A DNA stretch of 64,000 nucleotides, taken from contig NZ_JAUAMB010000018.1 of NCBI RefSeq assembly GCF_031010175.1, forward strand, positions 27,925 through 91,924, given 5' to 3'. A program made the position numbers and the translations under genes. Origin of the DNA: Halomonas sp. SpR1. GTDB lineage: Bacteria; Pseudomonadota; Gammaproteobacteria; Pseudomonadales; Halomonadaceae. This document shows positions 33,726 to 44,168 of the stretch, piece after piece; position 1 is the stretch's first letter; each line of letters starts with the position of its first letter. A model generated the notes under the pieces. The model was given only the letters and a program-made list of their open reading frames with translations, was not told the origin of the DNA and did not search any database.

Positions 33726-35098
33726 GTCAAGACACCACCGCATGGAAAGATCGCTGGGCAAAACGTTCTATCAGCGTGCGGCTACTGCTGGCCGTATTGG
33801 TGATGGTCGGGTTGGCGCTGCCCATCGCGGGCACGCTGCTATCTCATCACTACCGTGCTTCGGCCACGCAGGCCTTTGACGAACGCTTGGGGGCCACCCT
33901 AAACGTCATCATCGCGGGCGTCACCTACGACAACATTGAACAGCAGCTAGTCCATGACCGGGCGCTGGGCGACCCGCGTTTTGAGAATGTCTACTCTGGC
34001 TGGTACTGGCAAATCACCGATGGCGAGGAAAATACCCTGGCTTCGCGTTCGCTCTGGGATCAGCGCCTACCGGTCATCGACAATGACACCCTTAGCGCCC
34101 GCTCGATACCTGGCCCCCGGGGCCAGTCGCTGCGCGTGGTGGAGCGGGATATCTACCTGGCGCCGTTAGAGGCGCCGCTGCATATTAGCGTGGCGGCTCG
34201 GGACGATGTGCTAGCCCGTGATATTGGCGAATTTCAGCGTCTGTTGTGGGGCGGTTTAGTCGGCCTGGGCGTGCTGTTGCTCGGTGTATTGGCGCTGCAA
34301 GTGCGCTGGGGGCTGGCGCCGCTTCGGCGTATGCATGCCAATCTGCACGATGTAGAACAGGGGCACGCCGAACAGCTGGATACCCGCTTGCCCGACGAGC
34401 TGGCGACGTTGGCTGCCTCAATGAACGCGGTGCTGGCTCGCGACCAGCGCCTGATCGAGCGTGGTCGTCATACCGCTGGCAACCTTGCCCATGCGCTGAA
34501 AACCCCGCTGAGTGTGATGCGCCTTCAGCTACGCCAACTGCCGGAAGCGAACCGTGCCACCTGGGAAGTTGAGTTGGCCCGTGTGGAGAGCGCGGTACGC
34601 CACCACTTGGCGAGAGCATCGGCAGCGGGCGAGGGCGTACGCTTTGCGCCGATTGATTTGCATGCCACCCTGGCGCCGTTGCTCAATGGACTAGCCAGAC
34701 TTGCCCAGCGCCGTGGCATTGCGCTGGGCCAAACCTGGCCACCTGACGTTAAGGTGCATATGGATGATCAGGATATCCAGGAGCTGGTGGGCAACTTGAT
34801 GGATAACGCGCTGCGCTGGGCACACAGCGATGTGCAGCTACAGGTAGCGATCGATGAACAGCGGTTAACCTTGACCGTTAGCGACGATGGCCCCGGCATG
34901 TCTGAAACGGAGTGCCAGCAGGCGGTACAACGCGGTAAACGGTTGGACGAACAACGCTCGGGCAGCGGCCTGGGGCTGGCAATTGTGACCGATCTTGTCG
35001 CCCTGTATAGCGGCCGTATGCAGCTTGGGCGCGCCAGCACTGGCGGGTTACAAGTGGTGATCGAGCTGCCCGTCGTTGCGCGTCATCGTCGCACATAA
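33722..35098 (+). CDS. PhoQ/QseC-type sensor histidine kinase
   Basis: 458 residues: TM helix near 20-40, periplasmic domain to about 170, second TM (LLWGGLVGLGVLLLGVLALQ), HAMP, then phospho-acceptor H in NLAHALKTPLS, N box NLMDNALRWA, DDGPGM and GSGLGLAIV. It overlaps the regulator gene by four bases. The ligand cannot be read from sequence; PepSY neighbours suggest an envelope or cation signal. Confidence 0.9.
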   Translation: MSQDTTAWKDRWAKRSISVRLLLAVLVMVGLALPIAGTLLSHHYRASATQAFDERLGATLNVIIAGVTYDNIEQQLVHDRALGDPRFENVYSGWYWQITDGEENTLASRSLWDQRLPVIDNDTLSARSIPGPRGQSLRVVERDIYLAPLEAPLHISVAARDDVLARDIGEFQRLLWGGLVGLGVLLLGVLALQVRWGLAPLRRMHANLHDVEQGHAEQLDTRLPDELATLAASMNAVLARDQRLIERGRHTAGNLAHALKTPLSVMRLQLRQLPEANRATWEVELARVESAVRHHLARASAAGEGVRFAPIDLHATLAPLLNGLARLAQRRGIALGQTWPPDVKVHMDDQDIQELVGNLMDNALRWAHSDVQLQVAIDEQRLTLTVSDDGPGMSETECQQAVQRGKRLDEQRSGSGLGLAIVTDLVALYSGRMQLGRASTGGLQVVIELPVVARHRRT

Positions 35099-35143
35099 TC
35101 GTCTCGCGCAATCGTCTCGCGAAAAGCATGGAGACCGCACCGA

Positions 35144-37063
35144 ATGAATCGCACAGATACACTGCCCGATATAGTCGCCGGCCCCCTGTTAAGGCGCATC
35201 AGTACTACTCGGCTGGTGTTCTGGCTGGTCGGCACCCGGCCGCTGAACATGGCCTTGGTGCTGCGACCTGGGAGCATCGATAGCCAGACGATTGGTTTGG
35301 CGCATCACCAGCAATGCATCGCTATCGGTGAACGCGCATTTATTTACCTGATCGATTGCGAGCTTGAGTCAGCGCTGCCCTGTGACGAACGCATCGAATA
35401 CGACCTGCAGGTGGAGTCCCCGCTGGGCGAATGGCGCTCACTGCCCGGGTGGGCGCCGTGGCTGTGCTATGACGGTGCCGCCTATCCCGCTTTTGTGATT
35501 GCCTCGCGCCATTACCGTCTGATGCACGGCTCCTGTCGCAAGCCCCATCACGATAGTGCCGATGGGCTGGTGCGCGCCGATAGCTGGCTTGCCGAACAGC
35601 AGTCTACGCCCACCGAATGGCCCGCCTGGCTGTTGATGACCGGTGATCAGGTCTACGCCGATGACGTGGCCGGGCCAATGCTGCGCGCCGTGCATGCGCT
35701 GATCGAACGGCTAGGGCTGGTGGACGAGTGGCTGGAAGGCGCTACAGTCGATGATAGTCAGGCGCTTTATCAGTCGCCTGATAGCTATTACCGGCGTGCG
35801 CAGCTGCTGCCCGATGTGACCAGCAACGTGGCGCTACGCGAGCGCTTTTTTGGCGGTGTCAAAAAGCCGGTGTTTACCTCGGCGAACGCGCAAAATCATT
35901 TAATGACGCTGGCTGAAATGCTCGCCATGTACTGCCTGGTGTGGTCGCCGACGCCCTGGCAAATGATTGCGCCAACGCCGCCTGCCTTGGATGAAAAAGA
36001 CGCCGAGCTGTATCGCCAGGAACAGGCGGTGATCGATACCTTTGTTGATGGTTTGCCCCAGTGCGCGCGACTGATGGCGCATCTGCCCAGCCTGATGATT
36101 TTTGACGACCACGATGTTACCGACGACTGGAACCTAACCGCCGATTGGGAGCGCGCCGCCTACGGCCATCCGTTCTCTAAACGCATTATCGGTAACGCCC
36201 TGGTGGCGTATCTGCTATGCCAAGGCTGGGGTAACGACCCGGATAAGATGAATCCGTTAGTCCACCACGCCTCGACCCTGCTAGGCGATGGCGACCAACC
36301 GCTAGTCTGTGCTGAGCAGGATGGGCTGATTGAGCGGCTGCTGCGCTTTCAGGGCTGGGAATTTCAGGTGCCGGGCACCCCCGCGCTGATTGTGCTCGAT
36401 ACCCGCACCCGCCGCTGGCGCAGCGAACGCAGCCCGCACCGGCCTTCGGGCTTGATGGACTGGGAGGCGCTAATGGAGATGCAGCAGGCGTTAATGGGCG
36501 CCAAGAGCGCGGTGATTGTCTCTCCCGCGCCGATGTTTGGCGTCAAGTTGATAGAGACCATCCAAAAACTGTTTACCGCCGTGGGGAAGCCGCTGGTGGT
36601 GGACGCTGAAAACTGGATGGCCCACCGCGGAGCCGCTAATACGCTGCTGCAGATTTGGCGCCACTCCAAAACCCCCGGCAACTATGTGATTTTGTCCGGG
36701 GATGTGCACTACTCCTTTGTCTACGACATTGTGGTTCGCCATCAGCGCCGCGCGCCCCACCTGTGGCAAATTACCTCCAGCGGGATCAAAAATACTTTCC
36801 CCGAAAATCTGCTCAATACCTTTGACCGCCTCAACCGCTGGCTCTATGCCCCATGGTCACCTCTCAATGCATTTACCAAACGCCGTAAGCTAAGTGTTCA
36901 CCCCCGCGACCCTGACCGTGCCAGCGCCGGTGAGCGGTTGTGGAACGCCAGCGGTATTGGCTTGGTGACCCTTGACGAGAAAGGCCGCCCTGTCGATATC
37001 CGCCAGCTTGACGCCGACGGCAGCGAAGTGGTGTTTCCAGCCCCCGAGAAGCCTCTCTCTTGA
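35144..37063 (+). CDS. PhoD-like phosphatase/phosphodiesterase
   Basis: 639 residues with the metallophosphatase signature spaced as in PhoD-like proteins: HGSCRKPH near 128, TGDQVYADDV near 168, FDDHDVTDDWN near 325 and SGDVHYSFVYD near 525. No signal peptide is evident, so it is probably cytoplasmic. A phosphate role is suggested by family and by the Phn importer 2 kb downstream; the substrate is unknown. Confidence 0.8.
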   Translation: MNRTDTLPDIVAGPLLRRISTTRLVFWLVGTRPLNMALVLRPGSIDSQTIGLAHHQQCIAIGERAFIYLIDCELESALPCDERIEYDLQVESPLGEWRSLPGWAPWLCYDGAAYPAFVIASRHYRLMHGSCRKPHHDSADGLVRADSWLAEQQSTPTEWPAWLLMTGDQVYADDVAGPMLRAVHALIERLGLVDEWLEGATVDDSQALYQSPDSYYRRAQLLPDVTSNVALRERFFGGVKKPVFTSANAQNHLMTLAEMLAMYCLVWSPTPWQMIAPTPPALDEKDAELYRQEQAVIDTFVDGLPQCARLMAHLPSLMIFDDHDVTDDWNLTADWERAAYGHPFSKRIIGNALVAYLLCQGWGNDPDKMNPLVHHASTLLGDGDQPLVCAEQDGLIERLLRFQGWEFQVPGTPALIVLDTRTRRWRSERSPHRPSGLMDWEALMEMQQALMGAKSAVIVSPAPMFGVKLIETIQKLFTAVGKPLVVDAENWMAHRGAANTLLQIWRHSKTPGNYVILSGDVHYSFVYDIVVRHQRRAPHLWQITSSGIKNTFPENLLNTFDRLNRWLYAPWSPLNAFTKRRKLSVHPRDPDRASAGERLWNASGIGLVTLDEKGRPVDIRQLDADGSEVVFPAPEKPLS

Positions 37064-37100
37064 CCTCCGGTTAGCGCCAACTGCTTGATGCCCTTGATGA

Positions 37101-37118
37101 TTGTCATGATAGCGTCAT
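37101..37118 (+). promoter_or_regulatory. Candidate Pho box
   Basis: TTGTCAT-GATA-GCGTCAT matches the two 7-bp PhoB half-sites (CTGTCAT) with 11-bp phasing, with 6 and 5 of 7 bases. It overlaps an ATG at 37117, implying that the downstream protein starts later if the site works. No clear -10 box follows. Confidence 0.4.
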
Positions 37119-39006
37119 GAAAATGACGCACGCTTGCAGCTTATCAACAACCTCCAGGGAAGGTGACACATCATTGGCACCACCGCTGGTTGTCAGGGTG
37201 GCAGAAGAGGGCAGCAGGCAAATGACCGCACAAGAAGGGCAGTGGCTTAACCAGATTATTGCGGCAGAAGAGCTGCACGTGCTCTTTCAGCCCATTGTGG
37301 ATGCCAGCCAACGGGCGATTTATGGTTATGAAGCGCTGATCCGAGGGCCTAAAACGTCGCCGCTGTACTCCCCGTTACGCTTGTTTGAGGTGGCTACCCA
37401 GGCAGGCAAGTTAGTCGAGTTAGATTTGCTTTGTCGGCGCCTGGCAATACAGCGTTTTGCAGAACTCGATCTGCCTGGCCTGCTGTTTCTTAACGTAATG
37501 CCGCTGACCATCGTCGAGCGTGATTTCCGCGAAGGCTTAACGCTGGGCTTTATTCGTGACAGCGGTTTGCCCCCAGAGCGGGTGGTGATTGAGCTCACCG
37601 AACACGTGCCCATCCATGACTACGAGCTAATGCGCCAGGCGGTGGATCACTACCGCACCATGGGCTTCCAGGTGGCGTTGGATGATCTTGGCGCCGGGCA
37701 CTCAAGCCTGCGCCACTGGTCGGAGCTACGCCCCGATTTCGTGAAGCTCGACCGCCACTTTATTTCCGGCATCGACCAGGAGCCGGCCAAGCGAGAATTC
37801 CTGCGCTCGATTCTCGATGTAGCCCGCAGCCTGGACTGCCAGGTGATCGCCGAAGGCGTGGAGACCGCCGCTGAGCACCTTTGCCTGTGGGAACTCGACC
37901 GCGGACTGGCGCTGCTGCAAGGCTTCTATTTTGCCCGACCCAGCCAGCAGCCGCCGTTAGAGCTCAATATGCTGCTGCCCGCAACCACGCATTTAAAAAG
38001 CCCCGTAGGGCGCACCGCGCGGTCTATTTCAAGGGCTATTGACGCCATAACAACGGATTGCGCGGTGCCGTATATCTCCGAACGATTCCGTCAACAGCCC
38101 AGTTTGCGCTGTATGGCCGTGCTGGAAAATGGTAAGCCCGTGGCAGTGGTACGCCGTAACGCGTTTTTAACCCTGTTTACCAACCCCTACAGCCACTCTC
38201 TGTATGCCAAGCGCCGCGTGCTGGACGTTGCTGACACCCGGATGCTGGTGGCGGAAGCGGATACGCCGCTGGAGATTTTGAGCCAGCAGCTGACCGATAG
38301 CCGGGATATTGAGCAGGAAGATTTTGTCATCGTTAACGCCAACGGTGACTACCTGGGGATGGGCAATATCGTTGACCTTTTGCGCGAGATTACCGCCATC
38401 CAGGTACGCCAGGCGCGCCACGCCAATCCGCTGACGGGCTTGCCGGGCAATATTCTGATCAATGAAACCCTGGCGGCCTATTTGGCTGCTGGGCAGGGGT
38501 TTGCGGCGGCCTACGTTGATTTGGATAACTTTAAAGCCTTTAACGATGCCTACGGCTACGCCCGAGGCGATCACATCATTATTTCGTTATCGCGATTGCT
38601 GCAAGCACAGGTAGAGAGTGTCGGGGGCTTTATCGGCCATATTGGCGGTGATGATTTTATGATGCTGTTACCGCTCGGCCTGTGGGAGAGTGTCTGCCAG
38701 CAAATTCTGCACTCATTCGAAGTGATGGCCCCCGGCTTCTATGAAGAGGCCGACCGCCTTCAGGGCGGGATTCAGATTGAAAGCCGCCAGAATAGACTGA
38801 CGTTTTTCCCCTTTGTTAGCGTCTCGATCGCGGTGAAGCCCATCCCCGATACGACCAGCTGTCAATCGCTGGATATCGCCAGCGAGCTGTCTGAGCTGAA
38901 GCACCAGGCCAAAAAGATCCCTGGCAACAGTCTGTTCTTGGAGCGTCGTGGTCACTGCATGGATCCCGAGGGCAAAGTGATGGGCACTGTCACCGGGCGT
39001 TCATAA
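37117..39006 (+). CDS. EAL-CBS-GGDEF c-di-GMP protein
   Basis: 629 residues as listed; ATG at 37221 (MTAQEGQWLNQI) is a plausible real start. The EAL domain comes first and keeps EALIRG, NVMPLT, ELTEHVP, ALDDLGAGHSS, VKLDRHFI and AEGVETAAE, consistent with active phosphodiesterase. A central region (about 290-430) resembles paired CBS domains. The GGDEF domain carries GGDDF instead of GGDEF, so cyclase activity is doubtful and it may bind GTP. Candidate Pho box upstream. Confidence 0.85.
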   Translation: MKMTHACSLSTTSREGDTSLAPPLVVRVAEEGSRQMTAQEGQWLNQIIAAEELHVLFQPIVDASQRAIYGYEALIRGPKTSPLYSPLRLFEVATQAGKLVELDLLCRRLAIQRFAELDLPGLLFLNVMPLTIVERDFREGLTLGFIRDSGLPPERVVIELTEHVPIHDYELMRQAVDHYRTMGFQVALDDLGAGHSSLRHWSELRPDFVKLDRHFISGIDQEPAKREFLRSILDVARSLDCQVIAEGVETAAEHLCLWELDRGLALLQGFYFARPSQQPPLELNMLLPATTHLKSPVGRTARSISRAIDAITTDCAVPYISERFRQQPSLRCMAVLENGKPVAVVRRNAFLTLFTNPYSHSLYAKRRVLDVADTRMLVAEADTPLEILSQQLTDSRDIEQEDFVIVNANGDYLGMGNIVDLLREITAIQVRQARHANPLTGLPGNILINETLAAYLAAGQGFAAAYVDLDNFKAFNDAYGYARGDHIIISLSRLLQAQVESVGGFIGHIGGDDFMMLLPLGLWESVCQQILHSFEVMAPGFYEEADRLQGGIQIESRQNRLTFFPFVSVSIAVKPIPDTTSCQSLDIASELSELKHQAKKIPGNSLFLERRGHCMDPEGKVMGTVTGRS

Positions 39007-39008
39007 AG

Positions 39009-39026
39009 ACGTCACCAACTAGTCAT
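39009..39026 (+). promoter_or_regulatory. Weak candidate Pho box before phnD
   Basis: ACGTCAC-CAAC-TAGTCAT has 11-bp spacing between GTCA cores and lies 72 bp before the binding-protein start. Matches to the PhoB consensus are moderate (4-5 of 7 per half). Confidence 0.3.
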
Positions 39027-39097
39027 AAGAGTGCCCCTTCTTTGTCATTTTAAACCGTCAGGATATCGGCATCTTCTAACAACGTGACAGGTGACCC

Positions 39098-40075
39098 ATG
39101 CAGACCTCCTCTTTTTTCAATGCGCTACCCCGCACATTAATCAGTGCCGCCGTTGCCAGTACTTTCGCCTTGGCTGCGGTGAACGCCTCTGCGGATCTCT
39201 CATCGCGCTATGTGGATAACGATGGCGATATGGTCGCCGATGTTCCCAGCGATGAGTCTCAGTGGGCCGACCCGGATACCTTGGTGTTTGCCTATACCCC
39301 GGTTGAAGATCCCGCGGTTTACGCGGATGTCTGGTCTGACTTTCTGGATCACCTGAGCGAAGCCACTGGCAAAAAAGTCCAGTTCTTCCCGGTGCAGTCC
39401 AACGCTGCCCAGCAGGAAGCGCTGCGCGCGGGCCGTTTGCACGTCGCTGGCTTTAATACCGGCGGCGTACCGGTGGCGGTTAACTGCGGTGGCTTCCGCC
39501 CCTTCGCCATGATGGCCGCTGAAGATGGCAGCTTTGGTTACGAAATGGAGATCATTACCTATCCAGGCAGCGGCATTGAGGCCGTTGAAGACCTGGAGGG
39601 TCGCCAGTTAGCGTTTACCTCCGAGACCTCCAACTCTGGCTTCCGCGCACCCTCTGCGCTGTTGCGTTCAGAGTACGGTCTGGAAGCGGGTGAAGATTTT
39701 GAAACGGCTTTCTCCGGCTCCCACGACAACTCCATTCTCGGCGTGGTCAACGAAGACTACGACGCGGCGGCGATTGCTAACTCCGTGGGTAAGCGGATGA
39801 TTTCCCGCGGTGTGGTTAACGAAGGTGATTACGAGGTTATCTACACCTCGCAAACCTTCCCCACCACCGCTTACGGGTTAGCCAATAACCTGAACCCAGA
39901 GCTTGCCGAGAAAATCCAGGATGCCTTCTTCAGCTACGACTGGGAAGGCACTGCCCTTGAAACGGAATTCGCCAACTCCGGTGAAGCACAGTTTATTCCT
40001 ATCACCTATCAGGAAAACTGGGCCGTTATTCGCACCATTGCCGACGCCAACGGCGTGACCTACGACTGCGATTAA
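39098..40075 (+). CDS. phnD: Phosphate/phosphonate-type ABC transporter binding protein
   Basis: 325 residues with a signal peptide ([19 protein letters not shown]) and the PhnD family core: [59 protein letters not shown] and [18 protein letters not shown]. It captures ligand for the transporter encoded next. No C-P lyase genes are adjacent, so the ligand could be phosphate, phosphite or phosphonate. Confidence 0.85.
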   Translation: MQTSSFFNALPRTLISAAVASTFALAAVNASADLSSRYVDNDGDMVADVPSDESQWADPDTLVFAYTPVEDPAVYADVWSDFLDHLSEATGKKVQFFPVQSNAAQQEALRAGRLHVAGFNTGGVPVAVNCGGFRPFAMMAAEDGSFGYEMEIITYPGSGIEAVEDLEGRQLAFTSETSNSGFRAPSALLRSEYGLEAGEDFETAFSGSHDNSILGVVNEDYDAAAIANSVGKRMISRGVVNEGDYEVIYTSQTFPTTAYGLANNLNPELAEKIQDAFFSYDWEGTALETEFANSGEAQFIPITYQENWAVIRTIADANGVTYDCD

Positions 40076-40151
40076 TCAGTCGGTTATCAGCAGTTATTCG
40101 GCCAGGAGGGCTTACCTTCTGGCCGTTTCGCTATACATAAGAGGTGGAACG

Positions 40152-40997
40152 ATGTTGACACTAAGTGGCGTAGGCAAGCGCTACCCCACCGGGGATCGAG
40201 CGCTGACGGATATTGAACTCACGCTGCCCAAAGGCCAGGTGATGGCGCTGATTGGGCCATCGGGCGCGGGTAAAAGCACGCTCATTCGCTGTGTGAACCG
40301 ATTGGTTGAACCCACCCAAGGCAGCATTCGCCTGGAAGATACCGAACTCACCACGCTTTCGGGGCATAAATTGCGTCATGCCCGCCGCTCCATGGGGATG
40401 ATTTTTCAGGAGTACGCGTTGGTCGATCGGCTGACCGTCATGGAGAACGTGCTTTCCGGGCAGCTCGGCTATGTCGGTTTTTGGCGCAGCTTTTTACGTC
40501 GCTACCCGCAGGAAGCCGTGGTCGAAGCCTTCCGGCTGCTAGAGCGGGTAGGCCTGACCCATGCCATCGATAAGCGCGCCGACGCCCTGTCCGGCGGCCA
40601 GCGGCAACGGGTCGGCATTGCCAGGGCGCTACTGCAGAGCCCCAAGCTGCTGCTGGTCGATGAACCGACCGCCAGCCTTGACCCGAAAACCTCCCGCCAA
40701 ATCATGCGCCTGATTCGGGAGCTGTGCGCCGAGCGCGAACTGGCGGCGATTATCAATATTCACGACGTAGCACTGGCCCAGCAGTTTGCCGACCGTATTG
40801 TCGGCCTGCGCGCGGGTGAAATCGTCTTTGATGGTCTGCCCAGCGAACTGGATAGCGAGATGCTCACCACGATCTACGGCGAAGAGGAGTGGGATACCAC
40901 GCCGGAGCCCATAGACGATGAAGCCGCAAACGAGGAGCCGGTTAGCCCACCTTACGCACGGGTGATGTCAGCCATTGAAGCGGGAGCGGCACGATGA
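40152..40997 (+). CDS. phnC: Phosphonate-type ABC transporter ATPase
   Basis: 281 residues: Walker [12 protein letters not shown] loop [14 protein letters not shown], signature [15 protein letters not shown], Walker [13 protein letters not shown] and H-loop INIHDVALA. Four-base overlap with the first permease gene. The C-terminal extension (about 245-281) is acidic. Confidence 0.92.
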   Translation: MLTLSGVGKRYPTGDRALTDIELTLPKGQVMALIGPSGAGKSTLIRCVNRLVEPTQGSIRLEDTELTTLSGHKLRHARRSMGMIFQEYALVDRLTVMENVLSGQLGYVGFWRSFLRRYPQEAVVEAFRLLERVGLTHAIDKRADALSGGQRQRVGIARALLQSPKLLLVDEPTASLDPKTSRQIMRLIRELCAERELAAIINIHDVALAQQFADRIVGLRAGEIVFDGLPSELDSEMLTTIYGEEEWDTTPEPIDDEAANEEPVSPPYARVMSAIEAGAAR

Positions 40998-41812
40998 GCG
41001 AGCAGGCGCGTCAACAGGCGGCTCGGCGCGGTGAGTGGCGGCGTCTACCGATGATTGAAAGCCCGCGTTTGCGCTGGGGGCTCGCCGTCGGCGCGGTGGT
41101 GTATGTGTTGTTAGCGCTTGCCTCGGTAGAGGTGAACTGGGCACGGGTCGCTGAAGGGTCAGCGAGGGCGGTCAATTTTTTAGGCGCCTTTATACAGCCC
41201 GATTTTATCAGCCGCTACGACGATATCGTTGCGGGGCTGTTGGAGAGTTTGACCATGACGCTGACCTCCACGGTATTGGGTGTGCTACTGGCGATACCCG
41301 TGGGCTTAGGGGCGGCGCGCAACATTTCCCCGCTACCCATCTACTTTGTGTGTCGTGCGATTATCGCCGTTTCCCGCACCTTTCAAGAGATCATCATCGC
41401 CATTCTGTTTGTGGTGATGTTTGGCTTTGGGCCGTTTGCGGGCATGATCACTCTGGCCTTCGCGACGATTGGCTTTATGGCCAAGCTGCTGGCGGAAGAT
41501 ATTGAAGACTTGGATTGGCGCCAGGTGGAAGCAGTGCGCGCCACGGGGGCCAGCTGGTGGCAAACCATGAATCACGCCGTGCAGCCCCAGGTAATGCCGC
41601 GTTTGATCGGGCTCTCCATGTACCGCCTGGATATCAACTTCCGTGAGTCATCGGTGATCGGCATTGTCGGGGCAGGCGGTATCGGCGCCACGCTGAATAC
41701 CTCGCTGAGCCGCTATGAGTACGACACCTCCGCGGCGATTCTATTGATCATCATCGCCATCGTGCTGCTGTGCGAGTACAGCTCAAGCCATGTCCGCCGC
41801 TGGACCCAGTAA
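40994..41812 (+). CDS. phnE: Phosphonate-type ABC transporter permease 1
   Basis: 272 residues with about six hydrophobic helices and the permease EAA loop region [21 protein letters not shown], the contact point for the ATPase. It overlaps the ATPase gene by four bases. Confidence 0.88.
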   Translation: MSEQARQQAARRGEWRRLPMIESPRLRWGLAVGAVVYVLLALASVEVNWARVAEGSARAVNFLGAFIQPDFISRYDDIVAGLLESLTMTLTSTVLGVLLAIPVGLGAARNISPLPIYFVCRAIIAVSRTFQEIIIAILFVVMFGFGPFAGMITLAFATIGFMAKLLAEDIEDLDWRQVEAVRATGASWWQTMNHAVQPQVMPRLIGLSMYRLDINFRESSVIGIVGAGGIGATLNTSLSRYEYDTSAAILLIIIAIVLLCEYSSSHVRRWTQ

Positions 41813-41843
41813 TTTCTGGCCTGATCATTTGTGGAGACGTTAT

Positions 41844-42659
41844 ATGCCTGTTTCAACTACCCCCCAAGGCCAGCCGATTTGGCAGCGGCGCACCACCCGC
41901 GCTCAATGGCTGCAGTACCTGGCCTGGCTGGCGGGTGTCAGCCTGTTTCTGCTCTGCTGGAAGGTCATTTCCGATAACACCATGTGGGTGTTTGTGGAGG
42001 ACGCCGGTCGCCAGGGTGCAGATCTGATCAGCCGCATGACCCCACCCAAGTGGGGCTACGCCAATGTGCTCTGGAAACCCATGTGGGACACCATCAATAT
42101 CGCCACCCTGGGCACCGCGTTAGGCATTATCATGGCCTTCCCGGTGGCATTTTTGGCCGCCCGTAATACCACTCCGCATCCGCTGATTCGCAGCGCCGCC
42201 CTAATGGTCATCGTCTCATCGCGCTCCATTAACTCGCTGATTTGGGCGATGCTGCTGGTGACTATTCTGGGCCCCGGCGTACTGGCGGGGATTATCGCCA
42301 TCGCGCTGCGCTCCATCGGCTTTGTAGGCAAGCTGCTGTACGAGGCGATAGAAGAGATTCACCCCACACCGGTAGAGGCAATTAGCGCGACAGGCGCGAG
42401 CCGTATGCAGGTGATGAACTACGGCGTGTTACCGCAAGTCATGCCTGCCTTTGCCGGGATTAGCGTCTACCGCTGGGACATCAATATCCGCGAATCAACG
42501 GTGTTGGGTTTGGTCGGGGCCGGTGGTATTGGTCTGCAGTTGAATGCTTCGATCAACAGCCTCGCCTGGGATCAGGTTAGCGTCATTTTTATCATGATTT
42601 TTGCCACCGTGCTGGTGTCGGAGTGGGTCTCTGCACGGGTGCGCCACGCGATCATTTAA
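41844..42659 (+). CDS. phnE: Phosphonate-type ABC transporter permease 2
   Basis: From the ATG at 41844 (MPVSTTPQGQPIWQRRTTRA) the protein is 271 residues with an EAA loop, EAISATGASRMQVMNYGVLP. A frame open upstream to 41790 overlaps permease 1, but ATG at 41844 has GGAGACGTTAT ahead of it. Two paralogous permeases are usual for this family. Confidence 0.87.
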   Translation: MPVSTTPQGQPIWQRRTTRAQWLQYLAWLAGVSLFLLCWKVISDNTMWVFVEDAGRQGADLISRMTPPKWGYANVLWKPMWDTINIATLGTALGIIMAFPVAFLAARNTTPHPLIRSAALMVIVSSRSINSLIWAMLLVTILGPGVLAGIIAIALRSIGFVGKLLYEAIEEIHPTPVEAISATGASRMQVMNYGVLPQVMPAFAGISVYRWDINIRESTVLGLVGAGGIGLQLNASINSLAWDQVSVIFIMIFATVLVSEWVSARVRHAII

Positions 42660-42713
42660 CTGAGTTAGCTTAATTGAGCAAGCTTAACTGAGCTAGCTGC
42701 CCAGGAGGCGAGT

Positions 42714-43343
42714 ATGCGTTTTCCCGAAGCGGAGATCACAACGATTGATTTACTGCGTCATGGCGAGCCAGTAGGAGGGCGTATGTTGCGTGGCGCCACC
42801 GACCATCCGCTGAGTGAAACCGGCTGGCAGCAGGTCACCGATGCAGTGATGCGCCAAACCGTAGAGGGGCATTTACCTTACGATGCGATTGTGACCTCGC
42901 CGTTAACGCGCTGCCGCGAATTTGCCCTCTGGCTGGGCGAAGAGTTTGATCTGCCGGTTCAGGTGGAGGACGATTTTGCCGAGCTGCACCTGGGGCAGTG
43001 GGAGGGCAAAACCCACGCCCAGGTGTTTGCCGAAGAGGGCACTGAGCGAATGAGTGCGTTTTGGTTCGATCCCTCCAGGGTTTCTCCGCCCGGTGGCGAA
43101 ACCCTGCAAGCCTTTGATGCGCGATTGGCCGAGGCCTGGCAGCAGCTGTTAAGTCATCCACCTGGCAAGCATGTACTGGTAGTGGCACATCTGTTTGTCT
43201 GCAATGGCCTGCTGCGCCAAGTGATCGAGCAACCGCTTTCGCGGGTGTTGGCAATGGATTTACCCTACGCAGCAATGAGCCGGGTGCGCCATGAGCGTCA
43301 TGTGCTGGGTGAAACCAGCTTTGTCGAGTGGATCGGCCGTTAA
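42714..43343 (+). CDS. Histidine phosphatase family protein
   Basis: 209 residues with the RHG motif LLRHGEP and the second catalytic His in VVAHLFVCN. It is of the CobC/alpha-ribazole phosphatase and phosphoglycerate-mutase-like group. It follows the permease by 54 bp after GGAGGCG, so is probably co-transcribed; a role in handling phosphate esters fits the cluster. Confidence 0.8.
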   Translation: MRFPEAEITTIDLLRHGEPVGGRMLRGATDHPLSETGWQQVTDAVMRQTVEGHLPYDAIVTSPLTRCREFALWLGEEFDLPVQVEDDFAELHLGQWEGKTHAQVFAEEGTERMSAFWFDPSRVSPPGGETLQAFDARLAEAWQQLLSHPPGKHVLVVAHLFVCNGLLRQVIEQPLSRVLAMDLPYAAMSRVRHERHVLGETSFVEWIGR

Positions 43344-43408
43344 CCATTGGCGGCTAGGCAGGCTTTGGGCCATCATGAAGGCACGTTGGTTTATCGGAGC
43401 GGCTGCCC

Positions 43409-43921
43409 ATGCTACTGGTTCGTTTGTGGTCTCTACCTATTGGGTTGGCACCTTCTGGAAGGTGGCTGCTAACCGGCCTGTTACTACTGGTGCTAGTGGG
43501 CTGCGCCAGCCGTGATCTTACTCCCATTGAGGCCCCTCCTAACCGCGCAGGACTCTCTATGGAGCGTGCGCTGATTCTCTCCCATGCCCAGCAGGCTATT
43601 GGCACGCCGTACCGCTTTGGGGGCAATACGCCCGATGGTCTGGACTGCTCTGGCTTGGTGGAAATGACCTACCGGGCGGCGGGTATTCGCGTGCCGCGTA
43701 CCGCTGAGGAGCAGTTTCGCGCCTTGCCTCGGGTGGATGCCCCTCGACCCGGCGATCTGCTTTTCTTTGGCGACCGCCGCAAAGCTACCCATGTGGGGAT
43801 TTATCGTGGCAATGGCCAGATGATTCATGCGCCGGGCAATGGTCGTGCAGTAGTCAGCGTGCCGTTAGAGATCGATTACTGGCAGGCACGCTTTTTGGGT
43901 GCCGCCAGTCCCGCGCCTTAA
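43409..43921 (+). CDS. NlpC/P60 family lipoprotein peptidase
   Basis: 170 residues with a signal peptide and lipobox LLVLVGC, then NlpC/P60 domain: GLDCSGLVEMTY (catalytic Cys), ATHVGIY (His) and QMIHAPG. It should cleave peptidoglycan cross-bridges at the outer membrane's inner face. ATG at 43409 follows GGAG at about 10 bases. Confidence 0.85.
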   Translation: MLLVRLWSLPIGLAPSGRWLLTGLLLLVLVGCASRDLTPIEAPPNRAGLSMERALILSHAQQAIGTPYRFGGNTPDGLDCSGLVEMTYRAAGIRVPRTAEEQFRALPRVDAPRPGDLLFFGDRRKATHVGIYRGNGQMIHAPGNGRAVVSVPLEIDYWQARFLGAASPAP

Positions 43922-44168
43922 GGGGCATTCCCCTCAGTCGTTTGTTAGGCCTGAAAATCCGCCAGGTTGTATGACGTAGGTCAATAACAGCCCCCAAAGA
44001 CGCCCTATACTCGCGCCGCTTAGCCATTATTTTATCTACTGAAATTAATCATATTTAACTATATGGCAAAGTGCGGCAGACTTAGCTAAACGCATCAACT
44101 GATGCGGACAAGAATAACCCAGCACGCCGCTTACCTCCCCAACGACGCTATCTGTTTGAGGCTAAGCT

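Noticed and set aside
39042..39062. Second GTCA pair before phnD as a Pho box
   Set aside because: The two cores are 13 bp apart instead of 11, so it does not fit PhoB spacing.
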